Source of the DNA: Odontocerum albicorne
Taxonomy: Eukaryota; Arthropoda; Insecta; Trichoptera; Odontoceridae
Reading direction: 5' to 3'
Length of the DNA: 64,000 nucleotides
Assembly (NCBI GenBank): GCA_949825065.1
Contig: OX463844.1
Span: 26,321,056-26,385,055, forward strand
Made by a program: the position numbers and the translations under genes. Under the pieces are notes generated by a model that searched no databases, had not been told where the DNA came from, and worked only from the letters and a program-made list of their open reading frames with translations. Of this stretch, positions 1 through 12,560 are shown piece after piece; position 1 is the first letter of the stretch; each line of letters opens with the position of its first letter.

Positions 1-47
1 TTTGTATATTTTGCTAAGATTCAAGGTATAAAATATCTTAAAAATTA

Positions 48-190
48 AAACCATTTCAAAGTGCTCTTCTTAATCTTACTTAATATATCAACCTTAAGTT
101 CACATTCGTCCCTGATCATTTCATTCCGGCTTCATTCATATATTTTCACCTATGTATTTTTCTCACTGCAAGCATTTTTTCAATATTTAT
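48..190 (-). pseudogene. LINE 3' fragment (reverse-transcriptase C-terminal region)
   Basis: Read on the minus strand, this encodes pieces of the conserved C-terminal segment of a LINE ORF2: a DECELKVDIL-like stretch followed by KKSTLKWF. The same block is clearer at 27535-28150 and 34080-34506, where it continues into FGHVERMNEE. The frame is broken by stops and the fragment is lost in AT-rich DNA on both sides, so it is a dead 5'-truncated copy. The small plus-strand ORF over it (61-258) is a shadow. The family is judged only by recognition of the motif. Confidence 0.6.
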
Positions 191-259
191 TCTATCACTC
201 CACGTCGTTTGATATATCTCTTTACAATCGAAAAAAGAAAATTGGAAAAAATATATAAA

Positions 260-1530
260 TTTTTAAGGCAGTCAAGAAGAATAAGGCAATGACGTAATTA
301 AATTGAAAGTATTATTTATAAACTATTTCCAAAAAAGAATACATTTTTAATTTTTAGATAATTCAATTTGCTGAAAAAAATAATATTTGCAAATTTATTG
401 TATGAAATAATTAATTTCCATCGATTTATTTTATAAGATTAATTTCCACACTTGTACAATATACCACCAAACCGTTTTAGTAAATTTTAGTTTCCCGGTT
501 CTCTAATTTCTTCCATCTGAAAATGAGTGAATGAACATGAATTAAATTTCATTATAAATTTCCATTAAACTCTGGAATGAAAACCCCTCTTCTTTTGCCT
601 TACAAGAACAATGGCTTATAACTATTCCCCGTGGCTGTCTCTTTTAATACAGCCTGCCATTATTCTACCTTTAACTATATCAAGCCTGAGTGTGGGAAGG
701 ATAATTCAGAAATCAAGAAATGTAAGGGTTATTCTGTGTAGAGGGTGCAGGGTTGTCGAGCTTCTGTTATATTAAGGCGTCCCCTCTCATCAATACTTTG
801 AAAGCAAAGGTCACACTTAGAGCTCAATCAAAATTATCTGGCAGGAATGATTTATTTCTACAATATAATTACTTTAATTTGAAAAAAAAAAACAAGTTTT
901 ATATTCTACTATTTTTTTATTTCAGTCGCCTTGGTTTAATGGGTTTGACCTAAATGTGCTTGTTTAAGTTTTTATTTAAAACTGTTTTTGGTATTTTTGT
1001 AATGTAATTACGTTGTTTTCATTAATAAGTACAAAAAAATAAAAGTATCCTAGTCATGTGGAATTACATCTGCTAATAATATTTACGTGCACTTTACGTA
1101 ACATATGGGAGTGTGGTTATCTCCTCACGTGAGATACTCGTAGCATTACTAGCACGTGTCATGACATACAACGAATTCAGTGCCTCAACCTGTAGTTCTA
1201 AACCTGAAGGTGTGGTCAATGGGGTCGGATAAATTGTTGTCTTTCGGACACGTTCTTCGGAAATTCGGATATGTTGAAGGATTCCATATGAATAAATTAA
1301 TTGCATTTATAACGATAACTTCATTTTAAGGTCACAATAATAAAAATTTATTGATTAATTCGTTTTAATTTTTTTAACAACTTGTTTATTGTCAACAAGA
1401 ATTGCAACATTTTTATCTTCAAGAGCGTCTAATATATTATGTTTAGAGCTTATGCAGTCTTAGAGAGCGTGATTTATTTAAAAATAATATATCATTTCTT
1501 TAAAGGACATATATTGAATCTCTAAATTTT
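260..1530. other. AT-rich DNA, no gene seen
   Basis: Frequent stops in all frames and homopolymer A/T runs. A stretch near 1190-1240 shares a CCTGAAGGT...ATGGGGTC-like pattern with 31110-31140, possibly a very old repeat, but too little remains to name it. A TACTCGTA octamer lies at 1135. Confidence 0.5.
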
Positions 1531-1534
1531 ATAG

Positions 1535-1700
1535 TTTTTAAGGTGATGTTGAGAAATTATTCACAATATCCTTGTTTACTCAGGAAACCAAAATGTTTAA
1601 TCCATAAACAATTTCAGCACAATAGGTGAGCCTGGGTACACAATATTTGTTGACTCAATAAATAAGGATGTTGTGAATAATTCCTAATTATTACCTTGAA
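1535..1700. repeat. Inverted repeat, about 49-bp arms (possible MITE relic)
   Basis: The left arm (about 1535-1583) and right arm (about 1650-1700) are imperfect reverse complements, sharing blocks such as ATTATTCACAA, ATCCTT and TTTA in the same order. They are separated by a ~67-bp loop. No open frame and no clear target-site duplication. It could fold into a hairpin if transcribed. Confidence 0.5.
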
Positions 1701-3576
1701 AATAATTGTATTTGGATATTTAATATATGTTATTCGAAGTCGTTATTGACGTACGTACACGTATGTGATATCTTGCTTAGTAAGGTTTTAGAGCAGGTTT
1801 AAAAAAGTATGCTGAATACAAAAATACTACACCTAGTTCATAACTTGAATATTATATATATTTGAAACAAATATTCATTTATTGATTATAATATACGTAA
1901 TTGATATTTATCAAAATGTTAACCTTTAAGCTAGCTTATAAAATTGTTTTCTAATGCAAGTTTATTGATACTAAAAATAAAATGACAATTATTTTGATAT
2001 GATTTTCTTTAATATCATATTTCCGTTCATATCTAGCAAATGGACACAGTGTCTTGTCTTGTAAAGCATAGGCACACGGGGCAGTCCTCAAGGACCTAAC
2101 ATAATGATTCAAGAGGTCCTATGGTATCACATTGTTTATGAGAGATCTCTTGACAGATAAGATAAATAAATACTCGACCGTTTAAAAAGGTTGCTTAAAG
2201 GAATCCTCACATCAAAGCAAGTTATTTTCGTTTATATATTGATTACGTAACACTTTTTTTTAAAGTTCACACAAAAGCTCACATAAAGTTCATATATATT
2301 TTATTATATTAATCGTTTATATTTTTATTCCTGTGGGTAAGTAAGTATGGTAGGAACCAAAGTGTTTGCCTAGGGCCTACTTTACTGTTAAGACAAACTT
2401 GATGGATCTCTCATTTTATTATATATTTATGAAAAACATAGTTAAAAAATTAACAACTCAGAAGTTAAAAATCATTCTCGGAAATGTAAAGATAAAATAA
2501 AATATAAAGCAAAAATAGTTCATTTACAATATTTTATACTTATTTCAGCTTTTTCATTTCATACAAACTTAAGATAAGCTATTATCACAACAGAATATTA
2601 AATAAGCATTTCGAAGGCATAATTTCGATAATAATGATTAATTGTTTGAAATATCCAGTTTTACATGGTAAATTCGTAGAAGTTTGAATTTTCTTTCCTT
2701 AAGAGAATGAGAATTTGTACATTTTGTTGCTAATTAATGAGCCCTGTTTTAGTCGCAAATAATAAACTGTTTTCGTTTACATTTTTTCTTTACCTTCTTA
2801 ATATATTTTGTTTTCACTTAAACTTTTAACAGGAAATAAAGACGTATTTTTGAGTCTACTTATTTTTCACGTACAATTCCAAACTTTTTTAAACTTCATT
2901 AAAATTAAAATAATAACTTTGTAGCGCAGTATTTAAAAGCTAAGTTAACATTTTTTTCTAAATATTATATTTTACCTCTTACACAATAAAGCCTAATACT
3001 TTCGATAAGCAATTCTCTTTTTCTTAAGTCAGTTATTCACTATGCCTCAAAAATAATCAGAAAAAATAAATTGATTTAAAAAATGTATTTTTTTATATCT
3101 TATAATAGTTTTATATTAACAAAACCAAAACGTTTTTTTTTATTAAATGCATTTACGACTAAGTTCGAGATGGAAACCGCTCTTTCTCAAGGTGAATATA
3201 CTTGGTACCTTGAGATGAAGAAGATTGCCTATTGGTAAAACACAAATATTAAAAATAATTAGGTTCATACTTTTTTTTCAACAACTATACCAAGCTTATT
3301 TTAAGAATTAACAAATATTTTCGGAAATTTATTTGTAATCAAATTAAACGAATATCTTTAGAAATTAAATAAGCAAGATATACATGCATTTAAGATCATT
3401 TTCTTGAAAATACAATGGTAAGTCACATAAATAATTTAGAATACTGATGAGCTATTGACCAAATTGCAAAATTAGTTGACAAAATCCCTTAAACATGGGT
3501 CGATACAAGACATGGAAATATTAATACTTTTTTCGTACTGATATGTTGTAGTACGTTAATTGCCAGGTGACATTTT
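1701..3576. other. AT-rich DNA, no gene seen
   Basis: Two short spots (2070-2100 and 2340-2395) read like fragments of an old coding repeat on opposite strands, but they carry no recognisable domain. Otherwise only A/T runs. Confidence 0.4.
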
Positions 3577-3728
3577 TTTCCAACTCACCAGAAATATTTT
3601 ACAGAGGCCTTAAGTAAAAGCCAGACTAAAAAACATGTTTAGCAAATATATTACAATCTGGAATTATACTCGTAACCCCTGGATTGGGAGACAGGCTACT
3701 TATCAACTAGGTCATTGAGGTCATTACA
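3577..3728 (-). mobile_element. SINE-A copy, minus strand
   Basis: Complement of the SINE-A consensus described at 42307-42520. From left to right it shows the body (CCAACTCACCAGAAATAT, then GAGGCCTTAAGTAAAAGCCAG), a divergent middle, and the tRNA-like head with GTAACCCC, GACAGG and CAACTAGG. The tail downstream of the body is missing. Confidence 0.75.
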
Positions 3729-5667
3729 ATTACTTTGACCTGGTCACTAGAAAAGTCTGAGAATAATCAATAAATTATTTTGTATCTACTATATATGAAA
3801 CATTTTCCAATATAGTCACCATATAATTCAATATTGCCTTATTCATTGCAAAATGATCTTGCATAATTAGAAACACTGTAATTTTGCAAAGTCTACACCT
3901 TGCAGCTATTTCTTTTGATTTAAGTCTTCTATTTTGTAGCCCTTGCTCTAGCACCAATGCGATGTTTCAAGGTTGAGTGCTTCTGCTGGTCTGCATTGAT
4001 GAGTGTCATATTCAATCGATTTTCTGCCTAAGTTAAGCTGTTTAGCCTAATTTCCTAATATTCCATTAGCATATGATGAAGGAGATTTTCCATAGGTATT
4101 CCGTACATATTAACGTCATTTGATTTCTGTTGGGCTTTTCCCCTTTTTTGAAAGAAATTTGATAACTACACGATATTAAATGTTTAACATTTCAGAGTAA
4201 AATTAAAATAATCGTCTTCTATTGGCTTTAGTTATCATACTCCTTAGGGTAAAATTATAAAATTTTAACTGTATTATTGCTTGCCCATAAAATAGGTGTG
4301 ACCGGCGTTGTTTAGCCCATACGCGCTCTGACTTGCTTTGTCCGAATTATTTTTAGAAATTAGTGATTTATTGAAAGATTAAAAAATGTGTTATTATTTG
4401 TTTCACACTCGTTAAAATATTTAGAATACATTTTAACAGGATTTTGTTCGGTTAGTGAAAATTAAAATCATGCTTGTATATGTTTTATACAATGTAACCC
4501 TAGAAATGTTTAAAACCTAATCGTTAACCCTTTTGTTAAGCTCCGTGAAAACTCGAGGGATACGAAGAACTTCCGGATTTCTGAAGGAGTGTGTATAAAA
4601 TGTAGGTAAGCATTTTAAATGCTTTAATTTAACCAACATTTCTCGAAGTGTATTAATTAAAAGAGATGAAAGGATTTAGAATGTTCTATTTAATTTAAAT
4701 TATGTTGAGCGTTTTACCTTTTTTTATGCATAACTTTTGAGATTGAAATATTCGCCTAGAATTAACGGAATAATATTACACTTAAATTACACAAGTTCCA
4801 TTTTTTATAAAACTTTTGTTGATATGCATAGCTGATTTTTTTATTATTAATTTGCATTGCACCCTTCAGTACATCCGAATGGGTGATTTAGAAATATTAA
4901 AGGATGTGATCTTAAGACAAAGTAGTGTTCCGTATAAAAATAACTCGCTGTTCGTAATCGCACGTTTTTACAATAATGCCCTGCATGTGAAATATCAACA
5001 CTTGCATGCATCTACTGCTAATGAGTATTTTAAGACAATGTTTTTTATTTGACTTGGACCCTTGTTATTATTATTTATTTGGGTATCATCGTAAATCGTT
5101 TTTTTTTTTTTTTGTGAACAAGATATTTTGAAATTCCATATATGATGTTTTGATGTGGAAAAAAATCTAAATAACTTTGTCGTTACAGTATTTAATAAAA
5201 AATACTATTGAAAAAAAATTGATGGAAAATTTTTTTTTAAATCTTAAAAAATATTTAGGGATTTAAATAATAATTTACTCTTTAATTAATCGTGATTTTT
5301 TTTATAAATACAATGAAACAGCCAAGTGTATAACTTAATATACGAGTAAATATATTATTATTAACTAAAAAGAAAGCCAGTTTTAAAATCACGTGTTAAA
5401 TCATAAATGTAAAAAAAATATCAGTGAATAATAATTATGCAAGTATATGTGTTATGAAGGGAATGTGAAACATGATGTAGTATGATAAATGAAGGGATCA
5501 GGATATTGGAAATGTCGGAATTTTAAAAGGTTTTGTTTAAAAAGGGTAGCAAAATGGTTGCAGAATATATACGGATGTTCATATGCATAGATTACCCAAC
5601 CCAAATTCACCAGGGCTAAGTAATTGAAGAAACATTACGCTGCATTGTATGGAATTTTATGAAACAT
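3729..5667. other. AT-rich DNA, no gene recognised
   Basis: Two open frames of 60-78 codons (3775-3957 minus, 4816-5052 plus) have no motif I recognise and A/T-driven composition, so I do not call them genes. A TACGAGTA octamer lies at 5341. Confidence 0.4.
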
Positions 5668-5738
5668 TTTGTTAAAGATGGAGCACTACTTTGTTAAAGA
5701 TGGAGCACTACTTTGTTAAATATGGGGCACTACTTTGA
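5668..5738. repeat. 22-bp tandem repeat, 3 copies
   Basis: Unit begins GTTAAAGATGGAGCACTACT. Copies start at about 5671, 5693 and 5715, and the third carries two substitutions. Young and short. Confidence 0.85.
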
Positions 5739-8700
5739 AAAACCGATTTAAATGGTTAAATTTATTTACTGGGATAGAAATATATATAATTTATATAACA
5801 TAGAAAGTACAATACAAAAAAGGGGTTTGGTGGTTTTCTTTTTGCATTTGAACGTTCATATATAAAAAAGGAGTAAAGTACGACAAAAAGAAAAATTATT
5901 TCACATAGATCGTTTCACATATAATTTGATCAACAAAACCATCGTGCATTTTAGAGTTGTATCAAATATATTATTATATCGGCTTGACATGTAACAATAA
6001 ATCTAACACAAACCGATAGCATTAGGATCGATTCAATTCAAAGGTAACGCCTTGCAAATGAGCTTCTCATAACTAAACATTAAGTCGTATTCACGTTGAA
6101 AAACTAAGTCTTGGAGATCCAGTGGAGTCTTTTTGCATGTGCACCAACTTAGATTCTTCTCGAGAGAATGGAAAATAAATGTAGAAAATGTTTAGGTAAC
6201 GCTTTGGTGGTATTTTTCTTCAACTATTGCAATGTTGTAAACACACAATTATCAGTTGAGCTGGCTAAAGATATTTTTCAACATCTCCTTCAAAAAAAAT
6301 TTGGGAGCTGGTAAATAAAATAACAAAAGTTTTGGATTAACTATGCAAGTTAAGATGATCTACTTTAAATTTGACATTTAAAAATAATTGTAAATCAGTT
6401 TCAAGTTGTTTTATTGTTAACGAATTTTGTCCGAATGTGGCTTGTTAAATTTGTATTAATTTTTAAATGGACAATATAAAATTTTCACACCTATGTTACG
6501 ATAAATTCTTAAAAAAATGTAGATTAATACATATTTAAACAGAATTCATATGGTATATGAATTAAAATTAGCATACAGGACAATATTAGTTGTATTAGTG
6601 AATGTATTACAAAAAATTACGTTAAAAGAAAAATCACAAATCAACATTCTCTTTTTATGCCCATTTTTACTTTTTAATACTGGTACATAAGAATTATATT
6701 AAAAAAACTAATAAAAGCATTTTTTGTTTGTTTGTTATAAATTAACTGAACATGAATTTCTTTATTTTAATCATGAAAACCGTTTGTGGTAAGAACAAGA
6801 AAATAACGATCGTATTTCAATATTCAATTTAAGGAAAACTTTGAGGACGTGGATGAATAATTTAGGACCTCGGGAAAAAATGCCAATCATGCTGATGGAT
6901 GGTTTTGTGTTATATGAGACGTGCAAATCGGGTTGATTTTGGCAGGGATGTTAAGATTTTTTTAATACATTTTTTGTTCTCCTGAAGTTATTTTTATTAC
7001 CTTCTTGTCGTAATAAAATTTTATCGTAAGGTAAAGCAAGCGACCTTTTTGAAGAATTGGAAATTTATCGTTTTCTTCGTGCGGCTGTTACTTTTAAATT
7101 AATAAATTTTACGAAAAAAAAAATGATTCAGAATGTTTTCTTATGTATGCTTAATTGTTTCTCAAAAAAATTGTATGAGTATTAATTATCGACTGACACT
7201 TTATTCCATTGCGAATTTCAAAAGACGATAACTTTTTGTCAAGTTTTTTGTTTGTTTATCGTGACAAAGGTATATCAAGAAGAAAACATCTTTTTATGGC
7301 AGATTTAAAAAGAAAACTAATTTTTAAATTTAAATCTGCTATTAAAAGCTCGGATTTAAATATAAACAGCAGGGGTTTTAATACTAGATTTAAATATAAA
7401 AAAATCATAGTATGTATAGTGCATTTCTTGATTGTTTTTAGTTGACAAAAGCGTACTTTTCGTTACTTTAACGGGTTTTTGTCATTTATGGAATACACCA
7501 TACCTCAAGTCCAATTTGTTACTATCACATATCCGAAAATCTACAAATGTACTTTGTAGTTCGTCTTCCTTTTGTGAGTTTCCTGCAATTTCTTAACAAA
7601 TTTGTTTTTTTTTAAACATATGCAGATGCGAGGAAATATCTTATCTAATGGCCACAGTCCCCAACTTCCTATCCTAACACTCAATTTTTTTTCTGTGAAA
7701 TATGGTATTAATTTTAAATGAACGCTATTTTATAACCAAAAGTAAAAGGTGAGAATTTTTTAAATTTTTTTTAACTTTTTTAAATATCTATTGCAAATAT
7801 TGCACATAAGGCAAAATATGATATTTACTTTAAACAAATACATCATTACTAGTTGCAACCCGTGAAATATTCACATAAGTAAAGCAAATTCTACATTTAT
7901 GAAAATATATATTCATGAATGTAAAATTTGTTTATATATATCATTTACATATCGTCCCCTTTTACACCGGTTCAAAAATTGTTAGCTGGGTATTTAAAAT
8001 TCGTTCAGCATCACGGACCCACCGAGATTCAAATTTCGATTTACTTTCGCAGAGAATCTAAGTATTCCTCTCTCGCTCTCTTGTATTCAAAATTCAATTC
8101 TCGTATTCTTTCTTTGATGACAACCGCCGTACGGGTTTTGACCTATTTATACTATGATGTATATTATGTGTAAGAGTTATCTTTATGCTTTCAAATTTTT
8201 GAAGTTCAAATTTGATTTTCTAATGATTGCAATACTATCATCGATTGTCGTTAGTACCCAATGTTTCAAAAAAGTTTCTATACTGGACAATACTGAAGGT
8301 TTGTTCAACACTTATTTGGTTGGTAAAAAGAGATTGCTACATATAGCAATAAACCCTTCAGGTTGTAATGTATACAAAAAAGTAAAATATAATATACTAA
8401 AATAATAATTTGGTCAATGACGTAGAAAAAACACTATTCGATAAATAAATTATCTAATTCTATCTTTAGTTCCAATTGTACCTTTCATATTCAAAATGAA
8501 AAAAACCCCTTAGAAAAAACGAAAAATTTAAACAATGATTAAAAAAAAATTGAATTAAACTCTTTTCATCTAACAATATTTTTGTATTCATTATAAGCGA
8601 TAAGGATATTGTTTACACAACATTTGTTTACACAACATCTATAACGGCATCTTGTGTATCAGTTTTTTCAATAGGACTGAAAACAAATCGTTTCATTATC

Positions 8701-8980
8701 CCATCTTTAAACAGAAAGAGATTTTAGATACGATACTTGGCTTGTTTACCTTTTTTATTGAATATTTTATTGATTTTAAGTTAGTTATTTGAAATCAACA
8801 ACGTTTTATTTAACATTCTTTAAGATTAATATAATATAAAGAGTAATGTTTGAATGAACACATTTCTGTACACCAAATTTTAGTAGCAACATGTTAAAAT
8901 TTATAAGTAAAGTTAAAAAATACATTGCTAAAAATATTGATTAAGTATATTATTTATAGTTAAGGCGTTAACATTATGAA
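5739..8980. other. AT-rich DNA, no gene recognised
   Basis: Frames at 7209-7445, 7928-8173 and 8154-8405 are 78-83 codons long, lysine/phenylalanine/isoleucine-rich and domain-free, as expected by chance at this base composition. No exon, RNA gene or repeat boundary identified. Confidence 0.4.
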
Positions 8981-9310
8981 GGTTTGAAGACATTGTAATT
9001 TGTTTTTATCAAACATTGTTTATTCCAGTTTTTGTAACGGTATAAACCTACCGGTTTCGAGGCTTTCACCTCATCATCAGGGGAGCACAAACAAGACTGA
9101 ATTCTGTTCGAACTGGTACCGACATACACACTTCTAACGGTAAACATACGGGTGGGGATGGAGGAGGGACTGGATGTAGAGAGGGAGGAGACAACCTCAG
9201 CGAGCAGCGGCAATATTCTGGGAATATATGTGTTTGCCAGATGTTTACCTCGATGCACTGACGGTAGGGTTTATACCGTTACAAAAAGTGGAATAAACAG
9301 TGTTTGATAA
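8981..9310. mobile_element. Palindromic foldback element, copy 1
   Basis: The outer arms at about 9007-9052 and 9261-9309 are near-perfect reverse complements, sharing TTTGTAACGGTATAAAC and TTTATTCCA. The left arm continues inward through CCGGTTTCGAGG and CCTCATCATCAGG, so on the minus strand it carries CTGATGA ... GAAAC, a hammerhead-like core. The interior (about 9095-9255) is unrelated purine-rich DNA absent from the other two copies (38802-39020, 44641-44866). The outermost GTTTGAAGACATTG at 8982 recurs at the far right of copy 3. I suspect paired inverted terminal repeats of a Penelope-like element or a MITE; the class is inference. The 94-codon minus-strand ORF inside is incidental. Confidence 0.75.
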
Positions 9311-10855
9311 GACAAATAACAATTGATAAATCAATTGAAGAAATTAAAAAAATATATATTTTTCGTATAAAAATTCCTCAAAATACCGTATGTTAATTAT
9401 TACTGAAGGTTAGCTTGGCAAATAAGTCATCTATTTTTTTTAATTAAATCACTTAGAAACATATATATTGATTATCGTTCTTATGATTCATGATATTGAC
9501 GATTGACCACGTTTATCAGATTACCAGATATTACCAGGAACAATAGAAGAGAAAATATACTTAATAAGGATTAAGACATCATATTGTTTAGTATCTAGGA
9601 TATATAACGCATTTCCAGATGAATGGAAATCATTTACCATTTCCAAACTCAAATACACAATGAAAGAATGTCTCATTTCTGAGATCATTGCAAAATCTAC
9701 GAGAATGCTGTTGCACATTGAGAAATAAATAATAGTAATCATATTTTCTTATTATCCATGACTTGTTACACTTTGCTGCAAAATTCTTGGTATTTGTGCA
9801 TCATACTACTCGTATATACAAGTACCTATTTGAGTGTGGTTATTTTTTGTTGTATCTGATTATTGTTGAGCTTGGAAAGTGTAAATTTAACCTTTATCTA
9901 GATATTGTTTTCAGTGATGAGAATATTAAATTGACACATGTGAAAAACTGGTTGACTTTAAGTAGGAATTTTAAGTAGTCAGTTAACATATCTACGCGTT
10001 CTGAGCATAGTAATCAAGCATGATGTGGAAAGGAAAATATGTTATTTTAATAATTATTGAAATGCATGTATTTAAACGTATGTTTTGTTATAATTGTACG
10101 AGTATGTTTCCTAGTGTCATGTAAAATAAATAAATATATAATTTAATAAATGTAAATATTAAATAATCCATGTATTCAATAAATACTTTTTTAAATGAAA
10201 AAAAAGTTACTACAACTGGCCAAAGAAAGCTTTTAACCGAACTTAGAAATATTCTGAAAAGCTATTGTTTTTATGCACCTTACTTATGAATAAAATTATA
10301 TTGAGAGGCATTTCAGACACATGTTGATTTTGATCCCTGGTAAATATTATTTCTGTAATTCTGCGATTCCTTTCTTTAATGTTCAAAAATATCAAAACAT
10401 AAATTAAATTGGAGTTGTCTGTAGGGAATGGATTCACATGTTTCAAATTTGATTAATTTAATTTGTTCATTTACATTCATAATCATTTTGTTGCTTAAAC
10501 AATGATTATTGATCGCAATCTCGATGTAAGAGATATAGTTTATAAATTTCATAGAGTACGTTGATCTAGAAAAGAGTAGGTTTGTGCATGTTAAAAGATT
10601 ACCTTCACAATACATCGGTAATACAAACATAAATCTTAAAATATCTGACTTTAAATCTAGACCCTAACGTCGATTGTTAGATTAAGTAAAGAACTACATA
10701 AGATTTTTTGGAGATACCGAACAACACGTTTAGATTAGAGCAAAGTCGAGAATAAAAGTATACCTCATAATAAAATAAGATAATTGATCTGATGAAGAGG
10801 AAGAAACATTGATGTAAAAAATAGATTTTCTATCACTTTGAGTTCTTACTATTTG
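9311..10855. other. AT-rich DNA, no gene recognised
   Basis: Several ORFs of 67-84 codons (9521-9742, 9763-9978, 10243-10630) lack motifs. TACTCGTA-type octamers lie at 9807 and 10097. Confidence 0.4.
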
Positions 10856-10945
10856 ATGGCATCCGTGACCTAGTAAGAAGGTCATTGACTTTCAGCCTAG
10901 GGTTTCTGGTTCGATTCTCGGTGGTTCCCGCTATATACATTTTTT
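10856..10945 (+). mobile_element. SINE-A head fragment, plus strand
   Basis: GATGGCATCCGTGACCTAGTAAG, GTTTCTGGTTCGATTC and a following GGTGGTTCCC match the order of the SINE-A tRNA-like head, including the B-box-like GGTTCGATTC. The body beyond about 10945 is too diverged to align, so this is a 5' fragment or a relative. Confidence 0.6.
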
Positions 10946-12417
10946 TAAAGTGGGTCTTTGTCTGATTGGTGAGTTTCTTTTTCAACAATATTCGAACACG
11001 TCGAGTATAATGATGATGCCTATTCTTGCGCAATAGTTTTGACAAGTTCCGTGCCTACTCCAGATTGCTTCGGCTGAAGATAATACAGTATCTTGGCCAT
11101 TCTTTTTTACTTTGCCTTAAATTATCATACCAAAGAAGAATTTCTTTCCATGAATTTTATAAAAATAAATACAAATTGTTCGTTTTTAAGGAAACTTGAC
11201 AACAGCCCTATCTTAAGAGAAAAAGTGAAAACCTTTTTAGATGAAAATAAGTTCGTGAAACGAGCAGTGATAAAATAATTCCGAAACATAGACAAAAATT
11301 TTATTAACACAACGGAGACTCCATAAACTAAATTAATATTTTTTCTCCAAAATTTTGACTTTCATTTTTAATATTCAAGCGTGTCGATGGCAATATTCAG
11401 AGAAATGACCTCGTATCTTCTTAGGATAACGAGCTCAGTTGACCTTTTTTCCTCGTTCGCGATATGAGCTAACTCTTTGTCAGGGGTTACCAATCCCTTT
11501 TTTGTTATATTCTTCAATTCACTTAATTTTTACTGAATAAAGAAAAGCTCTCGTTAACATATTTGCTTAGTGAAGAAGTTTCTAAAATTTATGAAAAGTT
11601 TTGGTTCTCCGTTGGTTACGATAGAATATTTAATAATAAATTACTTTACTACTTCTCTAATTAATCTCTTTACATTAATCTCTGCGAAATACGTTTCAAT
11701 ATTCTAATTCGAGGCTGTATTCAGGCAGGCTGGTCCTGCTTTGTTACGAGCGCAATACTAAGATCAAACTGATGTCATATTTCATCAAATACGAGCGCGT
11801 TCTATTAACTAAAAGGATTATTTTAATGAAGGAGGTTTTTTTTCATTCCTGATTATTAATTACTAGGTTAATAGAATAGTTTTTTTTATAAACATGATAG
11901 TTTTATATTTTCACTTTATCTAAATGTATTTTGCAAAAATATCATGTTAACATACATTTTTATCAAATTTTGCTTTAATAACTAGCTCCTTAGATCTACT
12001 CGAAAAAAGTATTTTTGCTTAAAAAAAATTTACCTGTCTACAAACATTATTTTAAATTCAATTAATAAGCATTTGTTTTTTTTTGAATCAGATTTTTTTT
12101 TTTAATATTTAAAACGATAGATTTTGTATTTAAAATGTGAGGAAAAGTTAAAAAACAATATATAAACTGTAAATCATCGTTACAGTATTAATTGTTGTAA
12201 TTGAACATTTGTTGATCCTTAATTTTTAGTGGTTTATATCCTTTATTGATGATTGTTAAATTCAATTTTAATTAAATATTACAAATGATCAAGAGCAAAT
12301 GAAAAAATATTCCTTGATTTCATAAAACATTCAATGAATAGGATTTCAATTGAGTCCCATCCAATAACCATCATTCGTTTGGCACCCTGAAACTATCCAC
12401 ATTGGTCATATACACAT
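10946..12417. other. AT-rich DNA, no gene recognised
   Basis: Opposed 61-codon frames at 11093-11310 mirror each other and carry no domain. Nothing else seen. Confidence 0.4.
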
Positions 12418-12560
12418 GTTCGAAAAGCGTGATCGAGATACAAAATTGTCGTCGGCCCCATTTATCACGCTTTTAGGTTTTTTAGAACTTCTGGAATAGA
12501 CACGAATCTTGCGCAATACTTACGCAAACTTCAAACGCTGGCTAGTGTTGCGACCATGCG
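12418..12560 (+). repeat. Dispersed repeat with GAAAAGCGTGATCGA start, copy 1
   Basis: Shares the GAAAAGCGTGATCGA block with 32515-32660, and a later AGACACG followed by CGC-rich patches in the same order. A third, weaker copy is at 61020-61130. The class is unknown; it could be a SINE or MITE. Confidence 0.35.

Noticed and set aside
2040..2400. Coding-like phrases (LGP..LP.., KYGRNQSVCLGPTLLLRQT)
   Set aside because: Too short and on opposite strands; no family could be named.
8974..9258. 94-codon minus-strand ORF, with a related peptide at 44468-44767
   Set aside because: Both translate the arm of the foldback element; the similarity is nucleotide-level repeat identity.
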